Notes: a model not told the origin generated them from the letters alone. A DNA stretch of 64,000 bases from an uncultured Gammaproteobacteria bacterium (GCA_913060495.1 CAJXRP010000007.1:99872-163871); one strand, 5' to 3'. Shown: positions 54,890 through 61,958, numbered from the stretch's first letter. A program made the numbers and translations.

Positions 54890-55249
54890 CTAGAACGCCG
54901 TTCTCCATTGTTCTGTGTCGATGAACCACCGTTCTTCAATAATCTTTTCGCCATTAAATTTGAACAGTACAGATAACTGGGAAGCAGATATTTTCTCAGA
55001 TTTCCATTCAAGAATTGACACAACCTCATTCCCTTGTTCGATCAGCCGTAGATTAGTAATTTCGAATCCAGGCGGGAGAATATCGCCAAGACCATCCAGT
55101 GCGGAGCGAAATGCGTCTCTGCCTTCAAGGATGTCCGATTGCCCTGGCATGACGAATATCATGTCATCCACGTAGTCGGCGACAAGTTTATCAAAATCAC
55201 CAGTACCAACCGCGTCCCAACCCCGTTGTACTATTTCAGCTAGACTCAT
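54890..55249 (-). CDS. SnoaL/NTF2-fold protein (cassette)
   Basis: 119 residues from the ATG at 55249, which has AAGGAG 9 bases upstream; a longer frame starts at 55294. The body has the nuclear-transport-factor-2/ketosteroid-isomerase pattern: VQRGWDAVGTGDFDKLVADY, the FVMPGQSDILEGRDAF segment and a closing EERWFIDTEQW. A small-molecule isomerase, hydrolase or binding role is possible. It is cytosolic. Confidence 0.75.
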   Translation of the reverse strand: MSLAEIVQRGWDAVGTGDFDKLVADYVDDMIFVMPGQSDILEGRDAFRSALDGLGDILPPGFEITNLRLIEQGNEVVSILEWKSEKISASQLSVLFKFNGEKIIEERWFIDTEQWRTAF

Positions 55250-55308
55250 GTTCGTGTACTCCTTCCACCATTTTATTGTTATTGATTCGCGCACGATTTC
55301 TAACTAGA

Positions 55309-55371
55309 AACATAACGCCCTGAATAATAGGCGCGTAACGCGCGCGTCCTTTTTGATTTGATTGTTATGTG
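55309..55371 (-). repeat. attC site
   Basis: Standard site with a GGCGCGTAACGCGCG hairpin and full cores, about 62 bases. It follows the multi-TM gene at 55396. Confidence 0.9.
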
Positions 55372-55395
55372 TTGCGCATATCTCAACATTTGGCT

Positions 55396-55755
55396 TCAGT
55401 CAGAATCGGTAATAGATGATTTCTTTCTTATATCAAACATAAATCGGAACGCAGCAATTATCCCTGCAAATTCTGCGATGCCAATCACAGAAGGAAGCCA
55501 GTATTCGATAGATGAGCTTGCTCTATTCCCAACGTTGCTGGCCTCAGCAAAAAAGCTATAAGAGGCATACGCTAAGATAAGAGCGAACACCCCAAATAGA
55601 GAGCTTACGATAAACATTTGGGATTTTGAAAGTTCTTCGCCAACCATATATGCAATGATTAAATACCCACTCACAACCGTAAAGTACAGGGCCATAGCAG
55701 TCATAGCATAACCTAGAAGGCTGAACGTCAATTCTGCGGTTTCAAATTCTGTCAT
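55396..55755 (-). CDS. Multi-TM cassette protein, recurrent family, member 2
   Basis: 119 residues with four membrane helices. The signature AYMVGEELSKSQMF after the second helix is shared with AYVVGNKLDFRQLI of the 60322 product and AHFVGRNLKPRE of the 49374 product. The polar N-terminus, FTVVSGY-like first helix and basic C-terminus also agree. GGAGTTCC-type ribosome binding sequence precedes the ATG. Function is unknown. Confidence 0.7.
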   Translation of the reverse strand: MTEFETAELTFSLLGYAMTAMALYFTVVSGYLIIAYMVGEELSKSQMFIVSSLFGVFALILAYASYSFFAEASNVGNRASSSIEYWLPSVIGIAEFAGIIAAFRFMFDIRKKSSITDSD

Positions 55756-55854
55756 GGAACTCCTTTGCTAAATTGGTCAAACTGTCATCGTTTTGGCCAT
55801 TGAATCAGTACCTGAAATATTAATGGATTCAGGAACACTGCTTAACTTTACGAA

Positions 55855-55923
55855 ACACATAACGCCCTTAATAATAGAAGCAGTCGCAAAGCACTGTTTC
55901 CTTTTTGATTTGATTGTTATGTG
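55855..55923 (-). repeat. attC site
   Basis: Standard site with full cores and a GAAGCAGTCGCAAAGCACTGTTTC hairpin, about 68 bases. Its first bases supply the TAA of the gene ending at 55917. Confidence 0.92.
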
Positions 55924-56402
55924 TCACTTGCACGGGTACTTGCCGATAACATTTCTTGTTCGATATATTTTTCGAATTCCCCTGTGAAACTCTCTTCCCC
56001 GCCTTTTTCCCACCATTGTCTAAATCCCATGCTACTCGTCCAATATTTAGCAACAAAGCGGAATTCGTGAAAGTCCTCATCAGAAATCGCATCATTCCTA
56101 TGCATAAAGTATGCGGTGGATAGGTGCCAGCATGCTTTCTGGCAAAGGTTCGAAAACTGTACATAATCTTCTTTTGAGAGCTCTTCCAGTCCTTGGCGAC
56201 CCCTTATCATTATGTCATTGAGATTCGGGTTTTCTATTAATAAGTCGCCAAAATTTATTAACTTTTCAGTAAGTCTTAGTTTTGAATCTATCCGAGAAGC
56301 CTTGGTGCTTGCTCTAACTTGAGACCCAACGTAAACCAATGAAGCGATAACGCCTATCGCGCCAAGCATTTCAGATATTGCACCTATTGCATCCCAATTC
56401 AT
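55917..56402 (-). CDS. Single-TM helical-tail protein, recurrent cassette family, member 3
   Basis: 161 residues. The TM helix MNWDAIGAISEMLGAIGVIA is shared with member 2, followed by SQVRASTKASRID, a helical tail and the closing GFRQWWEKGGEESFTGEF that is shared with members 1 and 4. The stop codon TAA is part of the attC. The conserved N-terminal membrane anchor and W-W motif suggest a common function, which is not known. Confidence 0.75.
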   Translation of the reverse strand: MNWDAIGAISEMLGAIGVIASLVYVGSQVRASTKASRIDSKLRLTEKLINFGDLLIENPNLNDIMIRGRQGLEELSKEDYVQFSNLCQKACWHLSTAYFMHRNDAISDEDFHEFRFVAKYWTSSMGFRQWWEKGGEESFTGEFEKYIEQEMLSASTRASDT

Positions 56403-56431
56403 CTTTCATCTTCCGCGATGTTTAACTGCAC

Positions 56432-56525
56432 ACATAACACCATGCTAAGGGGCAGCCGAAACGCAGTGTAGGCTGTCCCGCGGAGGCCCGAAAGCCCGAA
56501 GCGAACTTGAGCAACTTGCTATGTG
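56432..56525 (-). repeat. Long, foreign-type attC site
   Basis: About 93 bases. The outer cores match (ACATAAC ... GCTATGTG on the plus strand), but the interior is unlike the other sites: GGGGCAGCCGAAACGCAGTG, a GGCTGTCCCGC arm and a CGGGCTTTCGGGC hairpin. It closes the small DUF3955-like cassette. Confidence 0.8.
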
Positions 56526-56549
56526 CTTTGCTTTCAATCATGAGTTTTT

Positions 56550-56771
56550 CTAAAACAATTTCCTTAGCTTTTCGATTATAAAGATAAATAGCAATAGAGA
56601 ACCAATAATTAGGGAGAGCGCACCCAGAGGAAGAAAAAAGCTTTCATGAAGAAAACCATCTTCATCTACATATTGGTAAAACGTATTTTCTAAAAACAAA
56701 AAGGAAACTCCAGCCAATAGAAAAAATAGCCCTGAAAATAAAATTTTATGTTCCATTCGTTTCTTGGACAT
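56550..56771 (-). CDS. DUF3955-like small membrane protein (cassette)
   Basis: 73 residues with two helices. The loop between them, YVDEDGFLHESFFLPLG, fits the DUF3955 signature. The ATG at 56771 lies inside the right core of attC 56767-56827; an in-frame ATG at 56756 (MEHKIL) is also possible. The cassette's own attC is of the long foreign type, so it may have been captured from another integron. Function is unknown. Confidence 0.72.
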   Translation of the reverse strand: MSKKRMEHKILFSGLFFLLAGVSFLFLENTFYQYVDEDGFLHESFFLPLGALSLIIGSLLLFIFIIEKLRKLF

Positions 56772-56827
56772 AACGCTATGAATAATGGGGACGCGTGGCG
56801 CCTCCCTTTTGATTTGATTGTTATGTG
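56767..56827 (-). repeat. attC site
   Basis: Standard site with a GGGGACGCGTGGCGCCTCCC hairpin and full left core; the right core reads CATAGCGTTATG. It follows the MmcQ/YjbR-like gene. Confidence 0.9.
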
Positions 56828-56863
56828 TTGGCCAAACTATATGGATGCCTCTGCTTTCATTTA

Positions 56864-57298
56864 CTACAGCAAGCTATCCAGTTCAGCCTTTTGTTTCTTA
56901 GTGAGCTTCGAGCATACTTGTTCATACGAGTGTCGCACAAGACTATCAACCTCATCAGCAGGTACGTCGGAATCTAGTTTTACACTAATCCAGTACCGCG
57001 AATCTAAGTGGGAGCGATGACTAACGCCCTCATAGTGCTCACGTAAAAATAGTACTCGATCTGGAACACACTTCAGGATTACGCCCTCGGTTCCTCGAAT
57101 TGACATGATTGCGAACAATTTGTTCATGACTTTGTAGATCAAAACATTAGGTATGGAGGCTCGCGGAGGAGCCATCGGCTTAGGTATAGCCCCTGGCTGA
57201 GCTTCAATGGATGCAAGCAAAGCGATCGAGCTATTGCTAAGTACTATTCCATGGCGATCGGCGATTTCCCTACCTGTTTCATGCGTGCTTTCATTCAT
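56864..57298 (-). CDS. MmcQ/YjbR-like protein (cassette)
   Basis: 144 residues. From about residue 50 the sequence follows the MmcQ/YjbR fold: IYKVMNKLFAIMSIRG, then VILKCVPDRVLFLREHYEGV, HLDSRYWISVKLDSDVP, and SYEQVCSKL. The first 50 residues replace the normal N-terminal helix pair and do not match the family. Members are annotated as DNA-binding or double-wing proteins. Cytosolic. Confidence 0.75.
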   Translation of the reverse strand: MNESTHETGREIADRHGIVLSNSSIALLASIEAQPGAIPKPMAPPRASIPNVLIYKVMNKLFAIMSIRGTEGVILKCVPDRVLFLREHYEGVSHRSHLDSRYWISVKLDSDVPADEVDSLVRHSYEQVCSKLTKKQKAELDSLL

Positions 57299-57349
57299 TT
57301 GATCTTATTTGATCCTTAAAGTAATTAGCCTCGATGTTGATACTTCGAA

Positions 57350-57415
57350 ACACATAACGCCCTGTAGTAATACGAGCAGCCGCGTAGCGCGTCCTTTTTG
57401 ATTTAATTGTTATGC
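57350..57415 (-). repeat. attC site
   Basis: Standard site with a GAGCAGCCGCGTAGCGCG hairpin and an AATTGTTATGCG left core. It follows the DUF1428 gene. Confidence 0.9.
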
Positions 57416-57438
57416 GTTTTATGCAGCAGACATGCATT

Positions 57439-57813
57439 TCATTTCACGTTTGACGATGGAACGAACGGCTGGAAACCACCGTACGTCATCCGTTGAGCAT
57501 CAAATCCTGTATTGGACACAGCCATCAATTCTTCCATTCGTGGGTCGGCTGCTACCTTCTGGTTGACTAGATCACGCGCCTCACGAGAATCAAAAACCAC
57601 CCATCCGAACAAGATGGCTTCATCTTTCGTGGCGGCAACGAACTCAATGAACGAGCGAGTTCCCTCCAAAGCTAAATCGTCCCCAACACATTCCCAATAG
57701 TCGAGTGCGCCATGTTCCTTCCAAATCTCTGCGACCGTTGCAACTAAACTCTTGTACTCGTCAAGTCGATCGCGGGGAATGGGATGGACAAACCCGTCTA
57801 TGTACTGAGGCAT
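57439..57813 (-). CDS. DUF1428 family protein (cassette)
   Basis: 124 residues from the ATG at 57813 with AAAGGAA upstream; a longer frame begins at 57855. The whole protein follows DUF1428: YIDGFVHPIPRDRLDEYKSL, WKEHGALDYWECVGDD, and the closing RMTYGGFQPFV. The fold is a small ferredoxin-like dimer. Function is not established. It is a common cytosolic protein elsewhere on chromosomes, here carried as a cassette. Confidence 0.82.
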   Translation of the reverse strand: MPQYIDGFVHPIPRDRLDEYKSLVATVAEIWKEHGALDYWECVGDDLALEGTRSFIEFVAATKDEAILFGWVVFDSREARDLVNQKVAADPRMEELMAVSNTGFDAQRMTYGGFQPFVPSSNVK

Positions 57814-57851
57814 ATCAGTTCCTTTATCAGTCGACGCAGAATTTAGACTGC

Positions 57852-57913
57852 ACACATAACGCCCTTAAAAACAGGCGCGGAACGCGCGTCCTTTTTGATT
57901 TGATTGTTATGTG
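57852..57913 (-). repeat. attC site
   Basis: Standard site with full cores and a GGCGCGGAACGCGCG hairpin, about 61 bases. It follows the membrane protein at 57936. Confidence 0.92.
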
Positions 57914-57935
57914 TTGGCTGAAGCCCATTTCTCTT

Positions 57936-58304
57936 CTAGTTTGCCGCATAAATAAAGAATCCGCCGATGATTCCGTAGAATAACCCAAGAATGCGACCAT
58001 ATGGCGAGAATGTTTTCAGCTCCCAGGATACTATTTCTTTGAAATCTGAAGGTGGCAACAATAGACAGATAATTCCACCTGCTAGGACAAATAGTGAGAA
58101 TATTTCAAAGAAGGCGGGGAACTTCGACGTAGATGACGAATAATAAAGAGCCACTGCTAAGAAAAGGCTAAGGACTACGGAGCCATACTGAAATGCGGAA
58201 GTTAAGAAGTACTTGCGGCCAAAATCGAAACCAATCTTCGGTTTGATCAGAAGCACAATCGCGGCCATAACTGTGGCGATGCCAAGTAGGATGAAAGTAT
58301 ACAT
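57936..58304 (-). CDS. Four-TM membrane protein of unknown function (cassette)
   Basis: 122 residues with four helices: TFILLGIATVMAAIVLLI, then FQYGSVVLSLFLAVALYY, FSLFVLAGGIICLLL and a final GLFYGIIGGFFIYA. A short basic loop follows the first helix. No family was recognised. The stop lies 23 bases before attC 57852-57913. Confidence 0.65.
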   Translation of the reverse strand: MYTFILLGIATVMAAIVLLIKPKIGFDFGRKYFLTSAFQYGSVVLSLFLAVALYYSSSTSKFPAFFEIFSLFVLAGGIICLLLPPSDFKEIVSWELKTFSPYGRILGLFYGIIGGFFIYAAN

Positions 58305-58369
58305 CGTAAGTTTTACTCCATAGTATTTACGGGTCTTTCAATACATTCCTGCTATTCGGTACTTCTAAA

Positions 58370-58430
58370 CACATAACGCCCTTAACAATAGGGGCGCGTA
58401 GCGCCTCCTTTTTGATTTGATTGTTATGTG
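58370..58430 (-). repeat. attC site
   Basis: Standard site with a perfect GGGGCGCGTAGCGCCTCC hairpin and full cores, about 61 bases. It closes the cassette that carries the plus-strand gene at 58579. Confidence 0.93.
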
Positions 58431-58578
58431 TCTTGTGCACAGTTCATAATGCCCTATATTGGCGAAATTGCTCAATTGATGTCATTTTTTACTAACTCGC
58501 CAGTGTGGAAAAGATATAACACATTGAAAATAAAGTAAAAAATCTCGGTGGTTCGTTTCTTGCACTATCCTTAGATTC

Positions 58579-58836
58579 ATGCCCACATTACTCGAGGACT
58601 CAGTTTTGGAAATAGATCAAATTATTATTGTAGCGCTAATAGTTTCTCCCTGGCTGGTTGGTGGTTATTTCGACTACCGAACTAAGATTAAAACCCTAGA
58701 GGCCAAGTTTGACGCCTCAGAACGATCAAATTTGCTCGAAGAAAATAAAAGTATCAAGCACCGACTTGAAGTTTTAGAAGCAATCGTTACAGATAAGGGT
58801 TACGAGATTAGCGATAAGATTTCGAAGATTAAGTAA
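58579..58836 (+). CDS. PspB-like single-TM coiled-coil protein, encoded against the array direction
   Basis: 85 residues from the ATG at 58579, or 76 from a TTG at 58606 that has GAGGA 9 bases upstream and removes a poorly placed acidic start. One TM helix (IIIVALIVSPWLVGGYF) is followed by a coiled coil ending HRLEVLEAIVTDKGYEIS, close to the tail of PspB-like phage-shock proteins. It is the only convincing cassette ORF on the plus strand, so it needs its own promoter, which should lie in the 150 bases upstream. Function is inferred only from similarity. Confidence 0.65.
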   Translation: MPTLLEDSVLEIDQIIIVALIVSPWLVGGYFDYRTKIKTLEAKFDASERSNLLEENKSIKHRLEVLEAIVTDKGYEISDKISKIK

Positions 58837-58888
58837 GCATATGATTTAGCCTATTCCCCCCTATCAGTATGCACATACGTTAGGCGTA

Positions 58889-58948
58889 CACATAACGCCC
58901 TTAATAATAGGTGCGCAACGCGCGACCTTTTTTATTTGTTTGTTATGC
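58889..58948 (-). repeat. attC site
   Basis: Standard site with a GGTGCGCAACGCGCG hairpin, about 60 bases. The left core reads GTTATGCAG and provides the antitoxin stop codon at 58943. Confidence 0.9.
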
Positions 58949-59203
58949 AGCAGATTCCTGCTGGATGTTCCAACCGGGGAATACTAGTACTGCAGGATGG
59001 CAATGTAGTGCCCGGGCCAAAACTTTAGCTCTTTCGACGCCAAGCTGAACTCTACCATTCTCTATAGCGGAGATAGTTGATTGTGGGATTCCACTAACGT
59101 CAGCTAAGTCATTTTGACTTAGTTCTTGAAGCTCCCTAAGAATCTTGACAGATTCACCGACGGAGACTTCGATGGAGCGCTTGGCTATACGATAATCATT
59201 CAT
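58943..59203 (-). CDS. HTH antitoxin of a type II toxin-antitoxin cassette
   Basis: 86 residues from the ATG at 59203 (MNDYRIAK), which has CGGAGGAAG 5 bases upstream; a frame from 59224 is also open. The XRE-type helix-turn-helix runs LRELQELSQNDLADVSG through IPQSTISAIENGRVQ. It should neutralise the toxin and repress the operon through the palindrome at 59483. The stop TAA comes from the attC. It is the second gene of the pair, as in HigBA-type modules. Confidence 0.82.
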   Translation of the reverse strand: MNDYRIAKRSIEVSVGESVKILRELQELSQNDLADVSGIPQSTISAIENGRVQLGVERAKVLARALHCHPAVLVFPGWNIQQESAA

Positions 59204-59204
59204 G

Positions 59205-59486
59205 TTACTTCCTCCGATAGTCATGGGGTGTAACGTTCTCTACTTGAACTAAAACTCTATCTTTTTCGACTTTGTAGATGACCCGGTATTGAAGGTTCAA
59301 TCTAGAGGATCGAAAGCCTTTCCATTCACCGGATAACGATTCGTCTCTAAACCCCTTGATACTTCTTAAGCCAGAAGGCCCAGAAATGGAAACAATATCT
59401 TTCCATTTTTCATATCGCTTTAATACTTCTGCAGGAGCCCCGGAAAGACTTTTTGAAACGCGTTTATGTTCGTAGATTGCCCACAT
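59205..59486 (-). CDS. RelE/HigB-like toxin of a type II toxin-antitoxin cassette
   Basis: 93 residues. LKRYEKWKDIVSISGPSGLRSI, then WKGFRSSRLNLQYRVIYKV and the closing VTPHDYRRK follow the RelE/HigB ribosome-dependent endoribonuclease pattern, with several Arg and Lys and a late His that serve as active-site residues in the family. The ATG lies within the 38-base palindrome at 59483-59520, and no Shine-Dalgarno sequence is seen, so the transcript may be leaderless. Toxin precedes antitoxin. Confidence 0.83.
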   Translation of the reverse strand: MWAIYEHKRVSKSLSGAPAEVLKRYEKWKDIVSISGPSGLRSIKGFRDESLSGEWKGFRSSRLNLQYRVIYKVEKDRVLVQVENVTPHDYRRK

Positions 59487-59520
59487 ACCATAAAGAGTAT
59501 ATATACTAATTATGGTATGT
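59483..59520. promoter_or_regulatory. 38-bp operator palindrome over the toxin start codon
   Basis: ACATACCATAA, two unpaired bases, AGTATATATACT, two unpaired bases and TTATGGTATGT form an inverted repeat matching at 34 of 38 positions. It covers the toxin ATG and probably the -10 region, so binding of the HTH antitoxin would block transcription. Confidence 0.75.
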
Positions 59521-59552
59521 CAAATAGTATCACTGAGAGTGCGGAATATGCT

Positions 59553-59619
59553 GCATAACGCCCTTAATAATAGAACCGGCCGTGAAACTCAGGTTCCTTG
59601 TTGATTTGTTTGTTATGTT
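59553..59619 (-). repeat. attC site
   Basis: Standard right half (GCATAACGCCCTTAATAATAG on the plus strand) with a GAACCGGCCGTGAAACTCAGGTTC hairpin, about 67 bases. It follows the helical-tail gene 59636. Confidence 0.9.
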
Positions 59620-59635
59620 TCGGCACCTCTGTGCC

Positions 59636-60124
59636 TTAATGTTCCGATTCAAATTGCTTCCGCTGGCTTTCCACTGCTGCCACATAATCATGCAACAGCA
59701 ATCCTTTGCTTGTTTCCCATAAAGTTCGAAACCCAGGGCTTCGCGAGTACATATTGAAGTAGAGAATAGTAGTTGTCCAAAGCTCAGTATTCTCAACTTG
59801 TTCAGATCGTCTATATACGATTTGCCAAGCCTGTAACAATTGCATGCCCAAATAGTCAAATCGTAATCTGTCGGTCTCATCTAATTGATCTATGTCTTTC
59901 AAGCCCCGTGTCCAAAGCTCTGCAACATCACGATTGGCAACGATTTCTTCAATCCAGCGACTAATATCCGAATTTGTTCCCTCGAAAGCAATTGTTTTAG
60001 CTGATTCTGTATCTAATTTAAGCTGACGAGTGTTCTGCCGGATTTGAGTGGCAAGATAAATAAGAGTGACTACAACCCCGATTCCGCCTAGAAAGTCTCC
60101 TAGATTTCCCAAATTTTCCAGCAT
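59636..60124 (-). CDS. Single-TM helical-tail protein, recurrent cassette family, member 4
   Basis: 162 residues. It begins MLENLGNLGDFLGGIGVVVT, a TM helix then TQIRQNTRQLKLD, a helical tail and SPGFRTLWETSKGLLLHDY, keeping the spacing of the R-x-W/L-W motif in members 1 and 3. No signal sequence cleavage site is seen, so the tail should be cytosolic or periplasmic depending on orientation. Function is unknown. Confidence 0.72.
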   Translation of the reverse strand: MLENLGNLGDFLGGIGVVVTLIYLATQIRQNTRQLKLDTESAKTIAFEGTNSDISRWIEEIVANRDVAELWTRGLKDIDQLDETDRLRFDYLGMQLLQAWQIVYRRSEQVENTELWTTTILYFNMYSRSPGFRTLWETSKGLLLHDYVAAVESQRKQFESEH

Positions 60125-60207
60125 TTTTATATTTTCCCTCTATATGAAATTTGTTTTAGTACTCAATAGATGTATGTAGTTTGAATTTGTTCCGATATTC
60201 GAAGAGA

Positions 60208-60328
60208 AACATAACGCCCTTGTTAAGGGGTGGGTTCGCCGCGCTTGGTTTGCGGATAAGATGACTTAGCCATAGCCATCCGCAAAGTAAGTGTGGTGAG
60301 GCCATCCCGTTGAACTGTTTGTTATGTT
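60208..60328 (-). repeat. Long, foreign-type attC site
   Basis: About 121 bases. Cores agree with the array (AACATAACGCC ... GTTATGTTTCG), but the interior has TTAAGGGGTGGGTTCGCCGC, a GGTTTGCGGA/TCCGCAAAG inner stem and GTGTGGTGAGGC, a layout closer to long attC sites of other integrons. It closes the cassette of gene 60322. Confidence 0.82.
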
Positions 60329-60693
60329 TCGTTGGCACTTGCTCTCCTGTCAGACATAAACATCAAGCCGGCTCCGATCATTACAAGGTCGATCACTAAG
60401 TTCACGAATTCAATGCCTTGATATGGCTGAAATCCTATCGAATCATTCAGCAGCCCAAACTCTCCGTAAAGTTCGATCGCCAACTTGGTAAATCCAAAGA
60501 TTACATATGACATTCCCAACATGGAAATCACGAATACAAAGTTAACTAAAATTAATTGGCGAAAATCTAGTTTATTGCCTACAACATATGCAACAGTAAA
60601 ATACGCGGCTAACATAGAGACAAAGACAGCAAATGCAGCCAGTCCATTTCCCATAGCTAAGCTTGCGTTCTCTAGTAATTCAGCTTCATTCAT
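60322..60693 (-). CDS. Multi-TM cassette protein, recurrent family, member 3
   Basis: 123 residues with four helices. AYFTVAYVVGNKLDFRQLI carries the family signature shared with the products at 55396 and 49374. Its cassette ends in the long attC 60208-60328, unlike those of its two relatives, so related genes have entered by different routes. The stop lies just inside the attC. Function is unknown. Confidence 0.7.
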   Translation of the reverse strand: MNEAELLENASLAMGNGLAAFAVFVSMLAAYFTVAYVVGNKLDFRQLILVNFVFVISMLGMSYVIFGFTKLAIELYGEFGLLNDSIGFQPYQGIEFVNLVIDLVMIGAGLMFMSDRRASANET

Positions 60694-60717
60694 GATTTCG
60701 CACTACTTCAATAAGAA

Positions 60718-60785
60718 ACATAACGCCCTTAATAATAGGAACAGTCGCGCAGCACTGCTTCCTTTTTGATTTGTTTGTTAGATGG
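60718..60785 (-). repeat. attC site
   Basis: Standard site with a GGAACAGTCGCGCAGCACTGCTTCC hairpin, about 68 bases; the left core reads CATCTAAC. It follows the methyltransferase gene 60788. Confidence 0.9.
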
Positions 60786-60787
60786 CA

Positions 60788-61270
60788 TCATAACCAACGT
60801 CGGACTTGAGCCTTATAGCTCAAATAGTCATCGCCAAACCTTGATTCCAAATATTGTTCCTCTTCCATTATGACGAACCGATCTAGAAGGGCAATCATCA
60901 GTATTGGAATTAATAATCCCGACCAACTAAGAGTAGCCATTGCCAATCCAAAAAAAATTGTGAGCCAACCCAAATAGATTGGGTTTCTAGAATAAGCGAA
61001 AATGCCCTTAGTAACGATATGGGTTGTGTGTTTCCTTGAGTCTACGATACTGGTTCCTTTGATCATCATGGGGATGTAACCTAGTAACAGGATAGCTGCA
61101 CCCAAAGCCATTACCCCGCTTCCGGCTCTATCAATTAGGTCGAGAACCACTGGTTCAAAGTTCATTGGCCACAATTCAGTAACGAGTCCTTGAATTGTTA
61201 TACAACACAAAAGAATGACTCCTGGATGAATTATTCTAAAAGACTTGTTGCTAGCGTCACTTGAAAACAT
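60788..61270 (-). CDS. Isoprenylcysteine carboxyl methyltransferase-like membrane enzyme (cassette)
   Basis: 160 residues with about five helices. HIVTKGIFAYSRNPIYLGWL contains the RNPxY SAM-binding motif, and FVIMEEEQYLESRFGDDYLSY is the conserved C-terminal part of this phospholipid/isoprenylcysteine methyltransferase superfamily. It would methylate a membrane-embedded or small substrate. Bacterial members are poorly characterised. The stop is 3 bases from attC 60718-60785. Confidence 0.82.
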   Translation of the reverse strand: MFSSDASNKSFRIIHPGVILLCCITIQGLVTELWPMNFEPVVLDLIDRAGSGVMALGAAILLLGYIPMMIKGTSIVDSRKHTTHIVTKGIFAYSRNPIYLGWLTIFFGLAMATLSWSGLLIPILMIALLDRFVIMEEEQYLESRFGDDYLSYKAQVRRWL

Positions 61271-61289
61271 CTTCGATTCTACTTATGCC

Positions 61290-61356
61290 TTCTAACGCCA
61301 TTAATAACAGGAGCAGTCGCGAAGCACTGCTTCCTTTTTGATTTGATTGTTATCTG
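61290..61356 (-). repeat. attC site
   Basis: Standard site with a GGAGCAGTCGCGAAGCACTGCTTCC hairpin, about 67 bases; the left core GTTATCTGC supplies the toxin stop codon at 61350. Confidence 0.9.
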
Positions 61357-61667
61357 CCTTTCAAATCTCTATCTTGCAGCAAATATTTACGCAGTTCTCT
61401 TTCGACTCTCATTACATGCAGAATATAGACAGAGCCTTCTGTGTGGCGATAGAACACTCTGCAAGGACCGGCGATGACTTCCTTATACTTTGATGGGGAG
61501 AGCTCAGGAACCTTTCTCCCAGAAATTGGTGATTGGCCCAGTAAATCTACACGCTTAAACACCGCACGAACGAGATTCTGAGCCGCATTGAGCTTGTCCA
61601 AAGCTATGTATTCGGCTATCTCGTCTAAGTCCTCTAGAGCTGGCTCAGTCCAAATTATTTCAGCCAT
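61350..61667 (-). CDS. ParE/RelE-family toxin of a toxin-antitoxin cassette
   Basis: 105 residues. IIWTEPALEDLDEIAEYIA, then GRKVPELSPSKYKEVIAGPCRVFYRH and the closing VMRVERELR follow the ParE/RelE plasmid-stabilisation fold. It overlaps the antitoxin gene by 13 bases and its stop TAA is the first core of the attC. Such cassettes stabilise arrays by killing cells that lose them. Confidence 0.85.
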   Translation of the reverse strand: MAEIIWTEPALEDLDEIAEYIALDKLNAAQNLVRAVFKRVDLLGQSPISGRKVPELSPSKYKEVIAGPCRVFYRHTEGSVYILHVMRVERELRKYLLQDRDLKGR

Positions 61668-61912
61668 TTGCCTAATTTTTCTTCGGCTTCATGGTGGCTG
61701 AAAACACGGCCTTCCTGAACTGCGGTCTCGCCTTTAGCGATCCCCTCAAGAATTTGTATTCGGCTCTGCATCATCTCATAGTCACCGACATCTAAGAGGT
61801 ATGCGGATGGTTGACCATGCTCAGTTATAAGAACGGGTTCTTTGGAAGCACGTAAATCCGCAAGGATTTTTGTAGCTTGTCGCTTTAAGGTCGTTACAAG
61901 TTCTGTTTTCAT
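61655..61912 (-). CDS. Phd/YefM-family antitoxin
   Basis: 85 residues. The N-terminal Phd fold is TTLKRQATKILADLRASKEPVLITEHGQPSAYLLDV, and the C-terminal tail is charged and helical, as needed to wrap the toxin. It precedes and overlaps the ParE/RelE toxin gene. An inverted repeat immediately before its ATG is the likely operator. Confidence 0.87.
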   Translation of the reverse strand: MKTELVTTLKRQATKILADLRASKEPVLITEHGQPSAYLLDVGDYEMMQSRIQILEGIAKGETAVQEGRVFSHHEAEEKLGKWLK

Positions 61913-61914
61913 AG

Positions 61915-61934
61915 AGTGATACTATTCTATCACT
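61915..61934. promoter_or_regulatory. Operator inverted repeat of the Phd/ParE cassette
   Basis: AGTGATA and TATCACT, separated by 6 bases, form a perfect inverted repeat 3 bases upstream of the antitoxin ATG, where Phd-type antitoxins usually bind to repress their own operon. Confidence 0.65.
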
Positions 61935-61958
61935 TTAAATTTGGCAAGATATTGGTGC

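Noticed and set aside
59530..59880. 116-residue minus-strand frame across an attC
   Set aside because: It runs through the attC and overlaps the better-supported helical-tail gene in another frame.
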